A stretch of DNA of 28,021 bases. Origin: Lysobacter sp. GTDB taxonomy: Bacteria > Pseudomonadota > Gammaproteobacteria > Xanthomonadales > Xanthomonadaceae. This document shows, piece by piece, positions 17,301 through 23,944 of the stretch. Within the stretch, counting starts at the first letter, position 1; the number at the start of each line of letters is the position of its first letter. Position numbers and translations under genes: made by a program. A model generated the notes under the pieces. The model did not search any database. It was given only the letters and a program-made list of their open reading frames with translations, and was not told the origin of the DNA. The stretch spans positions 1 to 28,021 of the forward strand of contig JASLDW010000086.1 of assembly GCA_030151365.1 (NCBI GenBank), in the 5' to 3' direction.

Positions 17301-17539
17301 GAAGTCACGGTGTACGTGCCGACCGGCAGCGAACCGATCGTATAGCGGCCTTGCGAATCCGCAGTGATGGTGCGGGTGAAGCCGGCTTCATTCTGGACGG
17401 TGACGGTCGCGCCCGCAGTCACGTTGCCATAGATGGAGCCACTGGTGGCCTGGGCGTGCACGCTGCCCGCGAAGCAGAGGCCCAGTGCGACGGTCAGGGC
17501 GCTGCGCTTGAAACCGGACCTGATGGATTTGGATGACAT
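14342..17539 (-). CDS. Oar-like TonB-dependent receptor (copy 2)
   Basis: 1065 residues from the ATG at 17537-17539, chosen for AAGGGA nine bases upstream; an ATG 14 codons earlier exists but gives an unlikely N-terminus. It has the same architecture as copy 1: the shared N-terminal run SIRSGFKRSALTVALGLCF, signal peptide ending in SVHAQ, carboxypeptidase-regulatory-like domain, TITVTA, plug with PIARSAEAIALLSPGAV, and a barrel ending in YVQLSVSYDY. The plug and C-terminal barrel are very similar to copy 1, while predicted extracellular segments differ. Copy 2 also has a Gly/Ser-rich insertion between two conserved cysteines. It is an outer-membrane TonB-energised transporter of unknown ligand, first of the three-gene minus-strand cluster. 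Relative to copy 1 it lacks the CRP-type site. Confidence 0.93.
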   Translation of the reverse strand: MSSKSIRSGFKRSALTVALGLCFAGSVHAQATSGSIYGNVTAGATVTVQNEAGFTRTITADSQGRYTIGSLPVGTYTVTSGSNSREVVVTPGAGANVSFVAPPSNSGNTLGTITVTAHGAPAIDVTQTDTRTVVTAAQLKRLPIARSAEAIALLSPGAVGGNGTFFGKEVSFGGSSVAENAYYINGYFSGNPMTNVGGFQLPYGSIEQQETYTGGYGAKYGRSDGGVISQVGKSGTNKFHFGGQVVWTPQSLVETNPDTVLHPPGLPNSQYSYDVPNDVGAVYARGKNNKSWANTYSAYISGPLVKDKLFAFLSYETTLTHTTAAPVSPDFDSQQLGSKTSSRDPKMYLKLNWNINSSNLLEYTHIQEKYRTSGDQYNYDWNSQAFTTKGNPATANQEDNRFNILKYTGYLTDKLTLTALYGRSDKRYNSDPYISGLPVISRSYNQNPSMPGGGSLTNSQVDYSANKNTQDKTDGYRVELEYVLGRHTLSAGIDNTTLKGINEGYTQVAPYWRYGKAGSDLSNISGGLGVGPTGAAPGACNGTPLVDGTGSVDSGGNGIPVGGSSNCGYFVSSLNYFDTTSMSLKQQAWYLEDRWQVTDKFLLSLGIRNDKFQNYSATGVRYVNSGAQWEPRLGFSWDMFGDSSFKVFGNAGRYFLAIPNAVAIRGVGMSTYTREYYTYSGIDSNGVPTGLTPVNNTAGTGPAGPVSSDGETGAPKDPMGYVPKDIKSEYQDEFVLGFQANLTKSWTMGAKLTYRDLKSAIDDVCDPYTLASAAGLTNASFNAPTSSIYATGPDGNTYNVTYCYMFNPGGSNTYSFANVTNPGGARYTAKVSSSQLGMPKLKRTYSALDLFLEHPFDGKWEARIDYTFSHSRGNSEGPANSDTGQGSDAHDNGVGTSQNWDAWQIMQYANGSLPNDRTHVLKAHGSYAITPEWMVSANATIASGAPISCFGYYDPDGSIDHTSAAADPIGYFNSYHTCFGQAWTPGKTRTPWMHRLDMALTYKPAFLQHKLAVNLNVFNILNKRTVTSVYPYGETETPYQVPVESMRANSYSTPRYVQLSVSYDY

Positions 17540-17595
17540 TGAATGGAATCCCTTTGGGAGTGTGAAAAAGCTCGCAGGCATTCCATCAACCCGGT

Positions 17596-17656
17596 TTGCC
17601 TGACCGGGTTATCTTGCAGAAACAATTCTTTAACGAAATATGCAGCAGCCATTCAT
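17596..17656 (-). promoter_or_regulatory. Conserved leader/promoter block of receptor copy 2
   Basis: It carries the same three segments as copy 1: TTGCCTGAC (17596-17604), AACAATTCTTTAAC (17621-17634) and GCAGCAGCCATTCAT (17642-17656, one mismatch). The first lies within a hairpin AACCCGG/CCGGGTT (17589-17610). A TTGACA on the minus strand (17739-17744) has no good -10 partner, so the promoter itself is not located. The gap 17540-17877 contains no gene. Confidence 0.55.
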
Positions 17657-17714
17657 TCTTCGATAAGGGCAATTGCGTTTAGAACACGTACAACTACCTT
17701 TTTTTTCGATAAAT

Positions 17715-17730
17715 CGTTTTTGAAAAAACG
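17715..17730. repeat. AT-rich inverted repeat upstream of receptor copy 2
   Basis: CGTTTTT, GA, AAAAACG: perfect seven-base arms in an A/T-rich stretch that also holds CGAT-AA-ATCG (17707-17716). It may be an intrinsically bent promoter-upstream region; it has no T-run position that would make it a terminator for a known gene. Confidence 0.35.
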
Positions 17731-17811
17731 GGCGTTGTTGTCAACCCGGAAAGCAATGATCCGTTATCCGCCTTGGCACGAGCCTGCGAAAGATTCGGGA
17801 AAGGAAGCATG

Positions 17812-17836
17812 AAAAAAACCGGCCCTTCGGCCGGTT
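17812..17836 (-). terminator. Intrinsic terminator of pckG
   Basis: On the minus strand AACCGGCC, loop GAAG, GGCCGGTT, then a run of Ts (A tract 17812-17818). It lies 41 bases after the pckG stop codon. Confidence 0.92.
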
Positions 17837-17877
17837 CATTCATTGCACCAACAGAATGTGTCAATCGGGCGACGGCC

Positions 17878-19647
17878 TCATGAAAGAGACTCGTGGATGC
17901 GTCGCTGTTCTTGCGGCAAAGCAGCAGGCATCCGCGCCCCGTACTCATTCAAGTACTCGCCGATGTGCTCGAATTCGGAGGCCCAGCCGGCGCGATCGTA
18001 GCCGAACAGTTTCTCGCGCGCCTCGGCGGTCAGCTCGACGCCGTCCAGATTGACGTCTTCCACCTTCGGCAGGTGGCCGATCGGCGTTTCGACCGCGTCA
18101 GCCATGCCCTCAACGCGCTTCAGCATCCACTCGAGCACGCGCATGTTGTCGCCGAAACCCGGCCACAGGAAGTCGCCAGCGTCGCCCTTGCGGAACCAGT
18201 TGACGTGGAAGATCCTGGGCAGCTTCGCGCCCGGTTTGTCGAACGACAGCCAGTGGCCGAAGTAGTCGGCGAAGTTGTAGCCGCAGAACGGCTTCATCGC
18301 CATCGGGTCGCGACGCATCACGCCGACCGCGCCGGTCGCGGCGGCGGTGGTCTCCGAGCCCATCGCGGCGCCGACCAGTACGCCATGCGTCCAGTCGCGC
18401 GCTTCGAACACCAGTGGCACCAGTGATGCACGACGGCCACCGAACACGATCGCGGAAATCGGCACGCCTTGGGCGTCTTCGGCATGCGGCGAATACGACG
18501 GGCACTCCTTCGCACTCACCGTGAAGCGCGAATTGGGGTGCGCGGCGGGTTGTCCCGATGACGGATCGAACGGCCTGCCCTTCCAGTCGGTGACGGGCAC
18601 GCGCTTGTCGAGCCCTTCCCACCAAGGCTGGTTGTCGGCGGTGACGGCGACATTGGTGAAGATGGTGTTCCGCTGGATCGATGCCAGCGCGTTCGGGTTC
18701 GACTTCTCCGACGTGCCCGGGGCGACGCCGAAGAACCCGGCTTCGGGATTGATCGCATAAAGTCGACCGTCGGCACCCGGGCGCATCCAGCAGATGTCAT
18801 CACCGATGGTGGTGATCTTCCAGCCGTCCTTGCGGTAGCCTTCGGGCGGAATCAGCATGGCCAGGTTGGTCTTGCCGCAGGCGCTGGGGAAGGCCGCGGC
18901 GATGTAGTGTGTTTCGCCCTTGGGGTTCTCGATGCCGAGGATCAGCATGTGCTCGGCCAGCCAGCCTTCCTTGCGTGCCTGATGCGAGGCGATGCGCAGC
19001 GCATGGCACTTCTTGCCGAGCAGCGCGTTGCCGCCGTAGCCGGAGCCGAAGGACTGGATTTCCAGGTCTTCGGGGAAATGCATGATGAAACGGCGATCGG
19101 GATCGAGTTCGCCGGTGGAATGCAGCCCCTTCACGAACGTCCCTTCACGCTCGATGCGCGCCAGCGCCGCCGCGCCCATGCGCGTCATGATGCGCATGTT
19201 GGCGACGACGTAGGGCGAATCGGTGATCTCGACGCCGCAACGCGACAGCGGCGAATCGATCGGCCCCATGCAGTACGGCACCACGTACATGGCGCGGCCC
19301 TTCATGCAGCCGTCGAACAGCGACTTCATCTTTGCCCGCGCTTCCTCCGGCGCCATCCAGTGGTTGTTGGGACCGGCATCGTCGCGTTCGCTGGTGCAGA
19401 CGAAGGTCAGGTGTTCGACGCGGGCGACGTCATCGGGATGCGAACGATGGAGATAGCTGTTGGGATGCGTCTGTTCGTTCAACTTGATCAGCGTGCCGTC
19501 GGCCAGCATCTGCGCGATCAATGCATCGTTCTCGGCGTCGCTGCCATCGCACCAGTGGATGCTATCCGGCTTGGTGAGTTGCGCGACTTCCAGCACCCAC
19601 TGGTTCAATGCATCGAGACTCGATGCGGTCCGTTTCTGTTCACTCAT
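17878..19647 (-). CDS. pckG: Phosphoenolpyruvate carboxykinase (GTP)
   Basis: 589 residues, the normal length for the GTP-dependent class. It converts oxaloacetate and GTP to PEP, CO2 and GDP, the entry step of gluconeogenesis in the cytoplasm. The P-loop is FPSACGKTN (253-261), the metal-binding GDD is at 282-284, and the GTP-class motifs YVVPYCMGPIDSPLSRCG (121-138) and PKGETHYIAAAFPSACGKT are intact. The start follows GAGGGA by a few bases, within the stop region of the TetR gene seven bases upstream, so the two are almost surely one operon. The unit is divergent from fadE, which suggests that growth on fatty acids and PEP formation are regulated together. Identification is secure. Confidence 0.97.
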   Translation of the reverse strand: MSEQKRTASSLDALNQWVLEVAQLTKPDSIHWCDGSDAENDALIAQMLADGTLIKLNEQTHPNSYLHRSHPDDVARVEHLTFVCTSERDDAGPNNHWMAPEEARAKMKSLFDGCMKGRAMYVVPYCMGPIDSPLSRCGVEITDSPYVVANMRIMTRMGAAALARIEREGTFVKGLHSTGELDPDRRFIMHFPEDLEIQSFGSGYGGNALLGKKCHALRIASHQARKEGWLAEHMLILGIENPKGETHYIAAAFPSACGKTNLAMLIPPEGYRKDGWKITTIGDDICWMRPGADGRLYAINPEAGFFGVAPGTSEKSNPNALASIQRNTIFTNVAVTADNQPWWEGLDKRVPVTDWKGRPFDPSSGQPAAHPNSRFTVSAKECPSYSPHAEDAQGVPISAIVFGGRRASLVPLVFEARDWTHGVLVGAAMGSETTAAATGAVGVMRRDPMAMKPFCGYNFADYFGHWLSFDKPGAKLPRIFHVNWFRKGDAGDFLWPGFGDNMRVLEWMLKRVEGMADAVETPIGHLPKVEDVNLDGVELTAEAREKLFGYDRAGWASEFEHIGEYLNEYGARMPAALPQEQRRIHESLS

Positions 19648-19654
19648 GGTTCCC

Positions 19655-20257
19655 TCAACCCTGTTTTGGAATCAATGTCGCCATCATGTGGGCGACATAC
19701 GCTTCGTATTCTTCTTTCGGCGGCCGGTCCTGCGGCAACTGCAGGTTGAGCTGCAGGAAGCCGATGTAGGCCGAATAGACCAGGCGGGCGCGATAGCGCG
19801 CGGTGTCGGCGTCGAAACCGGCGCGACGGAACGAATCGGTCACCCACTCCAGGCGACGCCGCGAAATGCGCGTGACGGCCGGTTGCACGATGGGATTGTC
19901 CATCGCGCGCAACAACTGGCCGTAGATCACATGCGAGACGTCATCGTGCGCGACCAGCTGGAACAACTGCTCGAGCCGCGCACGCGGATCGTCGATCGAC
20001 TCGAGGCGATCGAAGACCTGCGCCTGCTCGTACTGTTCCCAACGATCCAGCGCCGCCTGCAGCAGGGCGTCGCGCGTCGGGAAATGCCAGTAGAAGCTGC
20101 CCTTGGTCACGCCGAGCCGGCGGGCCAGCGGTTCGACCGCCAACGCCGGGACGCCCTGTTCTCCGATCTGCTGGAGGGCCGCGGCCGACCAATCGTCGGC
20201 ACTGAGCCGGCCGGCGCGGTCCGCCTTGCCGGAAATCGATGCGATCTGGTTTGTCAT
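19655..20257 (-). CDS. TetR-family transcriptional regulator
   Basis: 200 residues from the ATG at 20255-20257 (MTNQIASISGK); longer in-frame starts exist but add an unconvincing N-terminus. The N-terminal helix-turn-helix is clear (about residues 35-65, with LARRLGVTKGSFYWHFPTRD). The C-terminal part is the variable helical ligand and dimer domain. TetR proteins are dimeric, usually repressors released by a small ligand. Its place, co-transcribed with pckG and divergent from fadE, makes an acyl-CoA or fatty acid the most natural ligand; that is inference from context. Palindromic sequences on both sides of the divergent region could be its sites. Confidence 0.9.
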   Translation of the reverse strand: MTNQIASISGKADRAGRLSADDWSAAALQQIGEQGVPALAVEPLARRLGVTKGSFYWHFPTRDALLQAALDRWEQYEQAQVFDRLESIDDPRARLEQLFQLVAHDDVSHVIYGQLLRAMDNPIVQPAVTRISRRRLEWVTDSFRRAGFDADTARYRARLVYSAYIGFLQLNLQLPQDRPPKEEYEAYVAHMMATLIPKQG

Positions 20258-20263
20258 CCCCCA

Positions 20264-20293
20264 GTGTAAGCACATTCCGTACGGTTCCGTCAA
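20264..20293 (-). promoter_or_regulatory. Candidate promoter and operator of the TetR-pckG unit
   Basis: On the minus strand a -35 TTGACG (20288-20293) is followed after 18 bases by TTACAC (20264-20269). The palindrome CCGTACGG (20277-20284) lies in the spacer, where a bound repressor would block polymerase. A start about seven bases after this box would fall at or next to the TetR ATG, so the transcript may be leaderless. Confidence 0.4.
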
Positions 20294-20346
20294 AGTGCGT
20301 ATGGTGTTGCACTGCAGCTTGACGATCGCGAATTCTTGTCAATACG

Positions 20347-20409
20347 TATAAGTATGGAAAAGGGCGCGGGCTTGGTATACGCTCATGTTCATTCATTCGA
20401 TTGTTTGAA
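20347..20409 (+). promoter_or_regulatory. Candidate fadE -10 box and operator
   Basis: TATAAG (20347-20352) is a good -10 with a poor -35. Downstream, TTCA-N10-TGAA (20392-20409) is an imperfect 18-base palindrome ending 17 bases before the fadE ATG, placed to block transcription if bound by the neighbouring TetR protein. Confidence 0.4.
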
Positions 20410-20426
20410 TTCCCAGCGGAGTCGCC

Positions 20427-22907
20427 ATGAGCATCGTTCTCCCCCTCCTCGCCCTCGTGATCGCGACCGGTATCGCGGCCTACCATCGCTGGAGCCTGGC
20501 GCTGTGGTCGGCGCTGGCGGCGGCCTTCCTGTTGGTCGCCTGGTTCTTCGGCGGCAATTCCACGCTGACTGTCGTGCTGGTAGTGCTGTCCGCGATCGTG
20601 GCGATCCCGCTCCTGCTGCCGGGGATCCGCAAGTCGCTGGTGACGACGCCGCTGCTGAAGTTCTACACGCGCATCCTGCCGCCGCTGTCCGATACCGAGC
20701 GCACCGCGCTGGAAGCGGGCACCGTCGGCTTCGAGGGCCAGCTGTTCTCGGGCATGCCCGACTGGTCGCAACTCCTGAAGCTGCCGAAGCCGGAACTGAC
20801 CGCCGAGGAACAGGCATTCCTGGATGGCCCGTGCGAAGAGTTGTGCCGCATGGTCGACAACTGGGAGATCGACCACGTCCGCGCCGACCTGCCGCCGCAG
20901 ATGTGGGACTACGTCAAGCGCAACAAGTTCTTCGGCCTCAACATCCCGAAGGAATACGGCGGTCTCGGTTTCTCGGCGCTGATGAACCACAAGGTGATCC
21001 AGAAGCTGGCGTCGATTTCGTCGGTGGTGAGCTCGACCGTCGGCGTGCCGAATTCGCTGGGCCCGGCGGAATTGTTGATGCATTACGGCACCGATGAGCA
21101 GAAGGCGCATTACCTGCCGCGCCTGGCCGATGGCCGCGAAGTGCCGTGCTTTGCGCTCACCGGTCCGTTCGCCGGTTCCGATGCGACCTCGATTCCCGAC
21201 TACGGCATCGTCTGCACGGGTGACTGGAACGGCGCGAAGGTGCTCGGCGTGCGCCTGACGCTCAACAAGCGCTACATCACGCTGGCGCCGGTGGCGACGC
21301 TGATCGGCGTGGCCTTCCGCATGTACGACCCCGACGGCCTGCTCGGCGACAAGAAGGACATCGGCATTTCGCTGGCACTGGTGCCGCGCGATTCCGAAGG
21401 CCTGGAAATCGGCCGTCGCCACTTCCCGCTCAACTCGCCGTTCCAGAACGGCCCGATCCGCGGCAAGGATGTGTTCGTGCCGCTGTCGCAGCTGATCGGC
21501 GGCGAAGATTACGCCGGCCAGGGCTGGCGCATGCTGATGGAATGCCTGTCGATCGGTCGTTCCATCACCCTGCCCTCCACCGCCAGCGGCGGCGCCAAGA
21601 TGGGCGCGGTCGTCACTGGCAGCTATGCGCGCATCCGCAAGCAGTTCGGCCTGTCGATCGGCCGCTTCGAAGGCGTCGAGGAAGCACTCGCGCGCATGGG
21701 CGGCCACGCCTATGCGATCAGCGCGTTGTCGCAGGCAACCGCGGCGGCCGTCGCGCGCGGCGAGAACCCGGCGGTGCCGTCGACCATCTCCAAATACCAC
21801 TGCACGACCATGGGTCGCGAAGTCGCCAAGGACGTGATGGACGTGATCGGCGGCAAGGGCATCATCCTCGGTCCGCGCAATTTCGCCGGCCGCGCCTGGC
21901 AGGCCTCTCCGGTGGCGATCACGGTGGAAGGCGCCAACATCATGACGCGCTCGCTGATGATCTTCGGGCAGGGCGCGATCCTGTGCCATCCGTGGGTGAT
22001 GAAGGAGATGAAGGCAACCCAGATCGCCGACGCCAACGAGCGGATCAATGCGTTCGACGGTGCGCTGTTCGGTCACATCGGCGCGGCGATTTCCAACGCG
22101 GTGCGCAGCCTGTGGTTCGGCCTGAGCTGGTCGCGGTTCGGCAAGGCGCCGGGCGACGACTACACGTGCCGCTACTACCGCAAGATGAATCGCTATTCCG
22201 CCAACCTCGCGGTGATGGCCGACATCTCGATGCTGATGCTGGGCGGCAAGCTCAAGTTCAAGGAATCGCTCTCCGGTCGCCTCGGCGACGTGCTGAGCGA
22301 GCTCTACATCGCCAGCAGCATGCTCAAGCGCTACGAGGACGAAGGCCGTCCGGCCAGCGACCAGCCGTTGCTGGCCTGGGCCTTCCACGACGCGGTCAAC
22401 AAGATCGAGACCGCGCTGTCCGGCGCCCTGCGCAACTTCCCGGTGCGCCCGGTGGCATGGCTGCTGTGGCCGATCATCTTCCCGTGGGGTCGTCGCGCGC
22501 AGGCGCCGAGCGATCGCCTCGGCCACAAGGTGGCGAGCCTGCTGATGACGCCGTCGGATGCGCGCGATCGCCTGGCCGAAGGCGTGTTCACCACGCCCAG
22601 CGAGAACAATCCGGCCGGCCGCATCATCAGCTACCTGCCGAAGTTCGTGATGGCCGAACCGGTCGAACGGAAGTTCATGAAGGCGCTGAAGAACAGCGAC
22701 ATCGAAGCCCTGGAATTCGAGGACCAACTCGTCGAAGGCGTGCGCGAAGGCTGGATCACCTCCGAAGAGGCCGATCAGTTGCGCGAACTGCGGACGATGA
22801 CGCTCGACACCATCATGGTCGACGATTTCGATCCGGAAGAACTGCGTTCCGCCGGTTATCGCGACTTGGTTGCACGCGAGCAGCAATCGCCGCGGGCGGT
22901 GGCGTAA
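20427..22907 (+). CDS. fadE: Acyl-CoA dehydrogenase, FadE type
   Basis: 826 residues, close to E. coli FadE (814). It performs the first step of beta-oxidation, turning fatty acyl-CoA into trans-2-enoyl-CoA with FAD. Two hydrophobic helices at residues about 1-65 suggest membrane association. The central acyl-CoA dehydrogenase domain follows: FALTGPFAGSDATS for substrate/FAD contact and VEGANIMTRSLMIFGQGA, around residue 500, containing the likely catalytic Glu. The C-terminal FadE-specific domain includes DQPLLAWAFHDAVNKIE. GGAG about eight bases upstream supports the start. It is divergent from the TetR-pckG operon. No clear terminator is seen in the 122 bases before the convergent metallophosphoesterase gene. 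Confidence 0.96.
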   Translation: MSIVLPLLALVIATGIAAYHRWSLALWSALAAAFLLVAWFFGGNSTLTVVLVVLSAIVAIPLLLPGIRKSLVTTPLLKFYTRILPPLSDTERTALEAGTVGFEGQLFSGMPDWSQLLKLPKPELTAEEQAFLDGPCEELCRMVDNWEIDHVRADLPPQMWDYVKRNKFFGLNIPKEYGGLGFSALMNHKVIQKLASISSVVSSTVGVPNSLGPAELLMHYGTDEQKAHYLPRLADGREVPCFALTGPFAGSDATSIPDYGIVCTGDWNGAKVLGVRLTLNKRYITLAPVATLIGVAFRMYDPDGLLGDKKDIGISLALVPRDSEGLEIGRRHFPLNSPFQNGPIRGKDVFVPLSQLIGGEDYAGQGWRMLMECLSIGRSITLPSTASGGAKMGAVVTGSYARIRKQFGLSIGRFEGVEEALARMGGHAYAISALSQATAAAVARGENPAVPSTISKYHCTTMGREVAKDVMDVIGGKGIILGPRNFAGRAWQASPVAITVEGANIMTRSLMIFGQGAILCHPWVMKEMKATQIADANERINAFDGALFGHIGAAISNAVRSLWFGLSWSRFGKAPGDDYTCRYYRKMNRYSANLAVMADISMLMLGGKLKFKESLSGRLGDVLSELYIASSMLKRYEDEGRPASDQPLLAWAFHDAVNKIETALSGALRNFPVRPVAWLLWPIIFPWGRRAQAPSDRLGHKVASLLMTPSDARDRLAEGVFTTPSENNPAGRIISYLPKFVMAEPVERKFMKALKNSDIEALEFEDQLVEGVREGWITSEEADQLRELRTMTLDTIMVDDFDPEELRSAGYRDLVAREQQSPRAVA

Positions 22908-23029
22908 AGCGAAAACATCGCCCGGCTGTGCGCCTATCGCGGTTGTCTGCAGCCGCCGACAGTAAACCCATCCATGGGGGCTCGGCTCGGCATCCCCGAG
23001 AAGCCACAACACGCGCGCTCAGTGGGTGC

Positions 23030-23944
23030 TTAGTGCTCGCTGCGCAACGTCAGCCGCGAGATCTCCGGGTAGCGCCCCATCCGCAACGGCAACCAGCTGG
23101 TGCCGATGCCGGGCGACACGAACAGCGTGCGATCGCCGACGTGGTACTCGCCGCTCAACGCCGCCGACTTCGCGCGGAACGTCGACGGGGTGCGCAGGCC
23201 GAACGGATTCACCTGGCCGCCGTGGGTATGCCCGGCCAGCACCAGCGACGTCGATGCGGGCAATTTCAGGAACATCTCGGGTTCGTGCTCGAGCGCGACG
23301 GTGGGCAAGCCCGGATCGATGCGCGCATAGGCCGCCAAGGGCTGGGGCTTGCCCGCCGTGAGATCGTCGACACCGACCAGGTTGAATCCGCAATCGCGCA
23401 CGCCGACGCGGGTCGATTCGTTCTCCAGCACATGGATGCCGACGCGTTCGAACTCGCGAATCACGCGCGGACCGCCGTCCCACCAGTCGTGGTTGCCCAT
23501 GACCGCATACACCGCCTTCTTCCCGGTCAACGGCGCAAGGTGATTGGCGATGGTCGCGGGATCGACGTACTTGCCCAACACCACGCTCAGGATCACGTAG
23601 TCGCCGGTGAACACCACGACATCGGAATCGCTGGCGGAAAGCCTGGCGACGATGCGATCGACATTGTCGACGCCGTTCATCCACGATCCGGTATGGAGGT
23701 CGCTGATCTGGTCGATGCGCAAACCGTCGCATTGCGCCGGCCAGTTCGCCAGCTTCAGGGTGTAATCGCGCTCCACCAGTTGGCGCGGCTCCCACAACCA
23801 GGCATAGAGGCCGCAGACCACGACGATCGCCGCGATCGCCAGCGAGACCCGGCGCAACCAGCGGCGTTCGCGCAGTACGGTCGCGGGATCGAGCGGCGGA
23901 TCCAGGTCGTCCGGGATGGGGGGGTCAGTCGGTGCTTGCTGCAT
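23030..23944 (-). CDS. Membrane-anchored metallophosphoesterase (YaeI-like)
   Basis: 304 residues from the ATG at 23942-23944, which has AGGA eight bases upstream; a start three codons earlier is possible. A proline-rich cytoplasmic N-terminus leads to one transmembrane helix (about 34-52, SLAIAAIVVVCGLYAWLW), placing the enzyme domain in the periplasm. All five calcineurin-like motifs are present: SDLHTG (DxH), FTGDYV (GD), MGNHDWW (GNHD), LEHEPEMF (H) and LAGHTHGGQ (GHxH). Known relatives hydrolyse phosphodiester or pyrophosphate bonds in lipids such as UDP-diacylglucosamine or phosphatidylglycerol phosphate; the substrate here is unknown. It overlaps the 3' end of the upstream transporter gene by 20 bases, pointing to one transcript and translational coupling. 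Confidence 0.9.
   Translation of the reverse strand: MQQAPTDPPIPDDLDPPLDPATVLRERRWLRRVSLAIAAIVVVCGLYAWLWEPRQLVERDYTLKLANWPAQCDGLRIDQISDLHTGSWMNGVDNVDRIVARLSASDSDVVVFTGDYVILSVVLGKYVDPATIANHLAPLTGKKAVYAVMGNHDWWDGGPRVIREFERVGIHVLENESTRVGVRDCGFNLVGVDDLTAGKPQPLAAYARIDPGLPTVALEHEPEMFLKLPASTSLVLAGHTHGGQVNPFGLRTPSTFRAKSAALSGEYHVGDRTLFVSPGIGTSWLPLRMGRYPEISRLTLRSEH

Noticed and set aside
14165..17536. A 1123-codon open frame on the plus strand, opposite receptor copy 2
   Set aside because: It mirrors the real gene in a GC-rich sequence. The translation is rich in Arg, Val, Gly and His with no domain, and the minus strand has signal peptide, plug and barrel motifs.
9167..17539. The receptor pair as a transposon or phage-borne duplication
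   Set aside because: No transposase, inverted terminal repeats, target duplications or tRNA ends are seen; the similarity lies within the genes and their leaders.
19941..23012. A 1023-codon open frame on the minus strand across fadE and part of tetR
   Set aside because: Antisense shadow caused by codon bias; it even repeats part of the TetR region in another frame.
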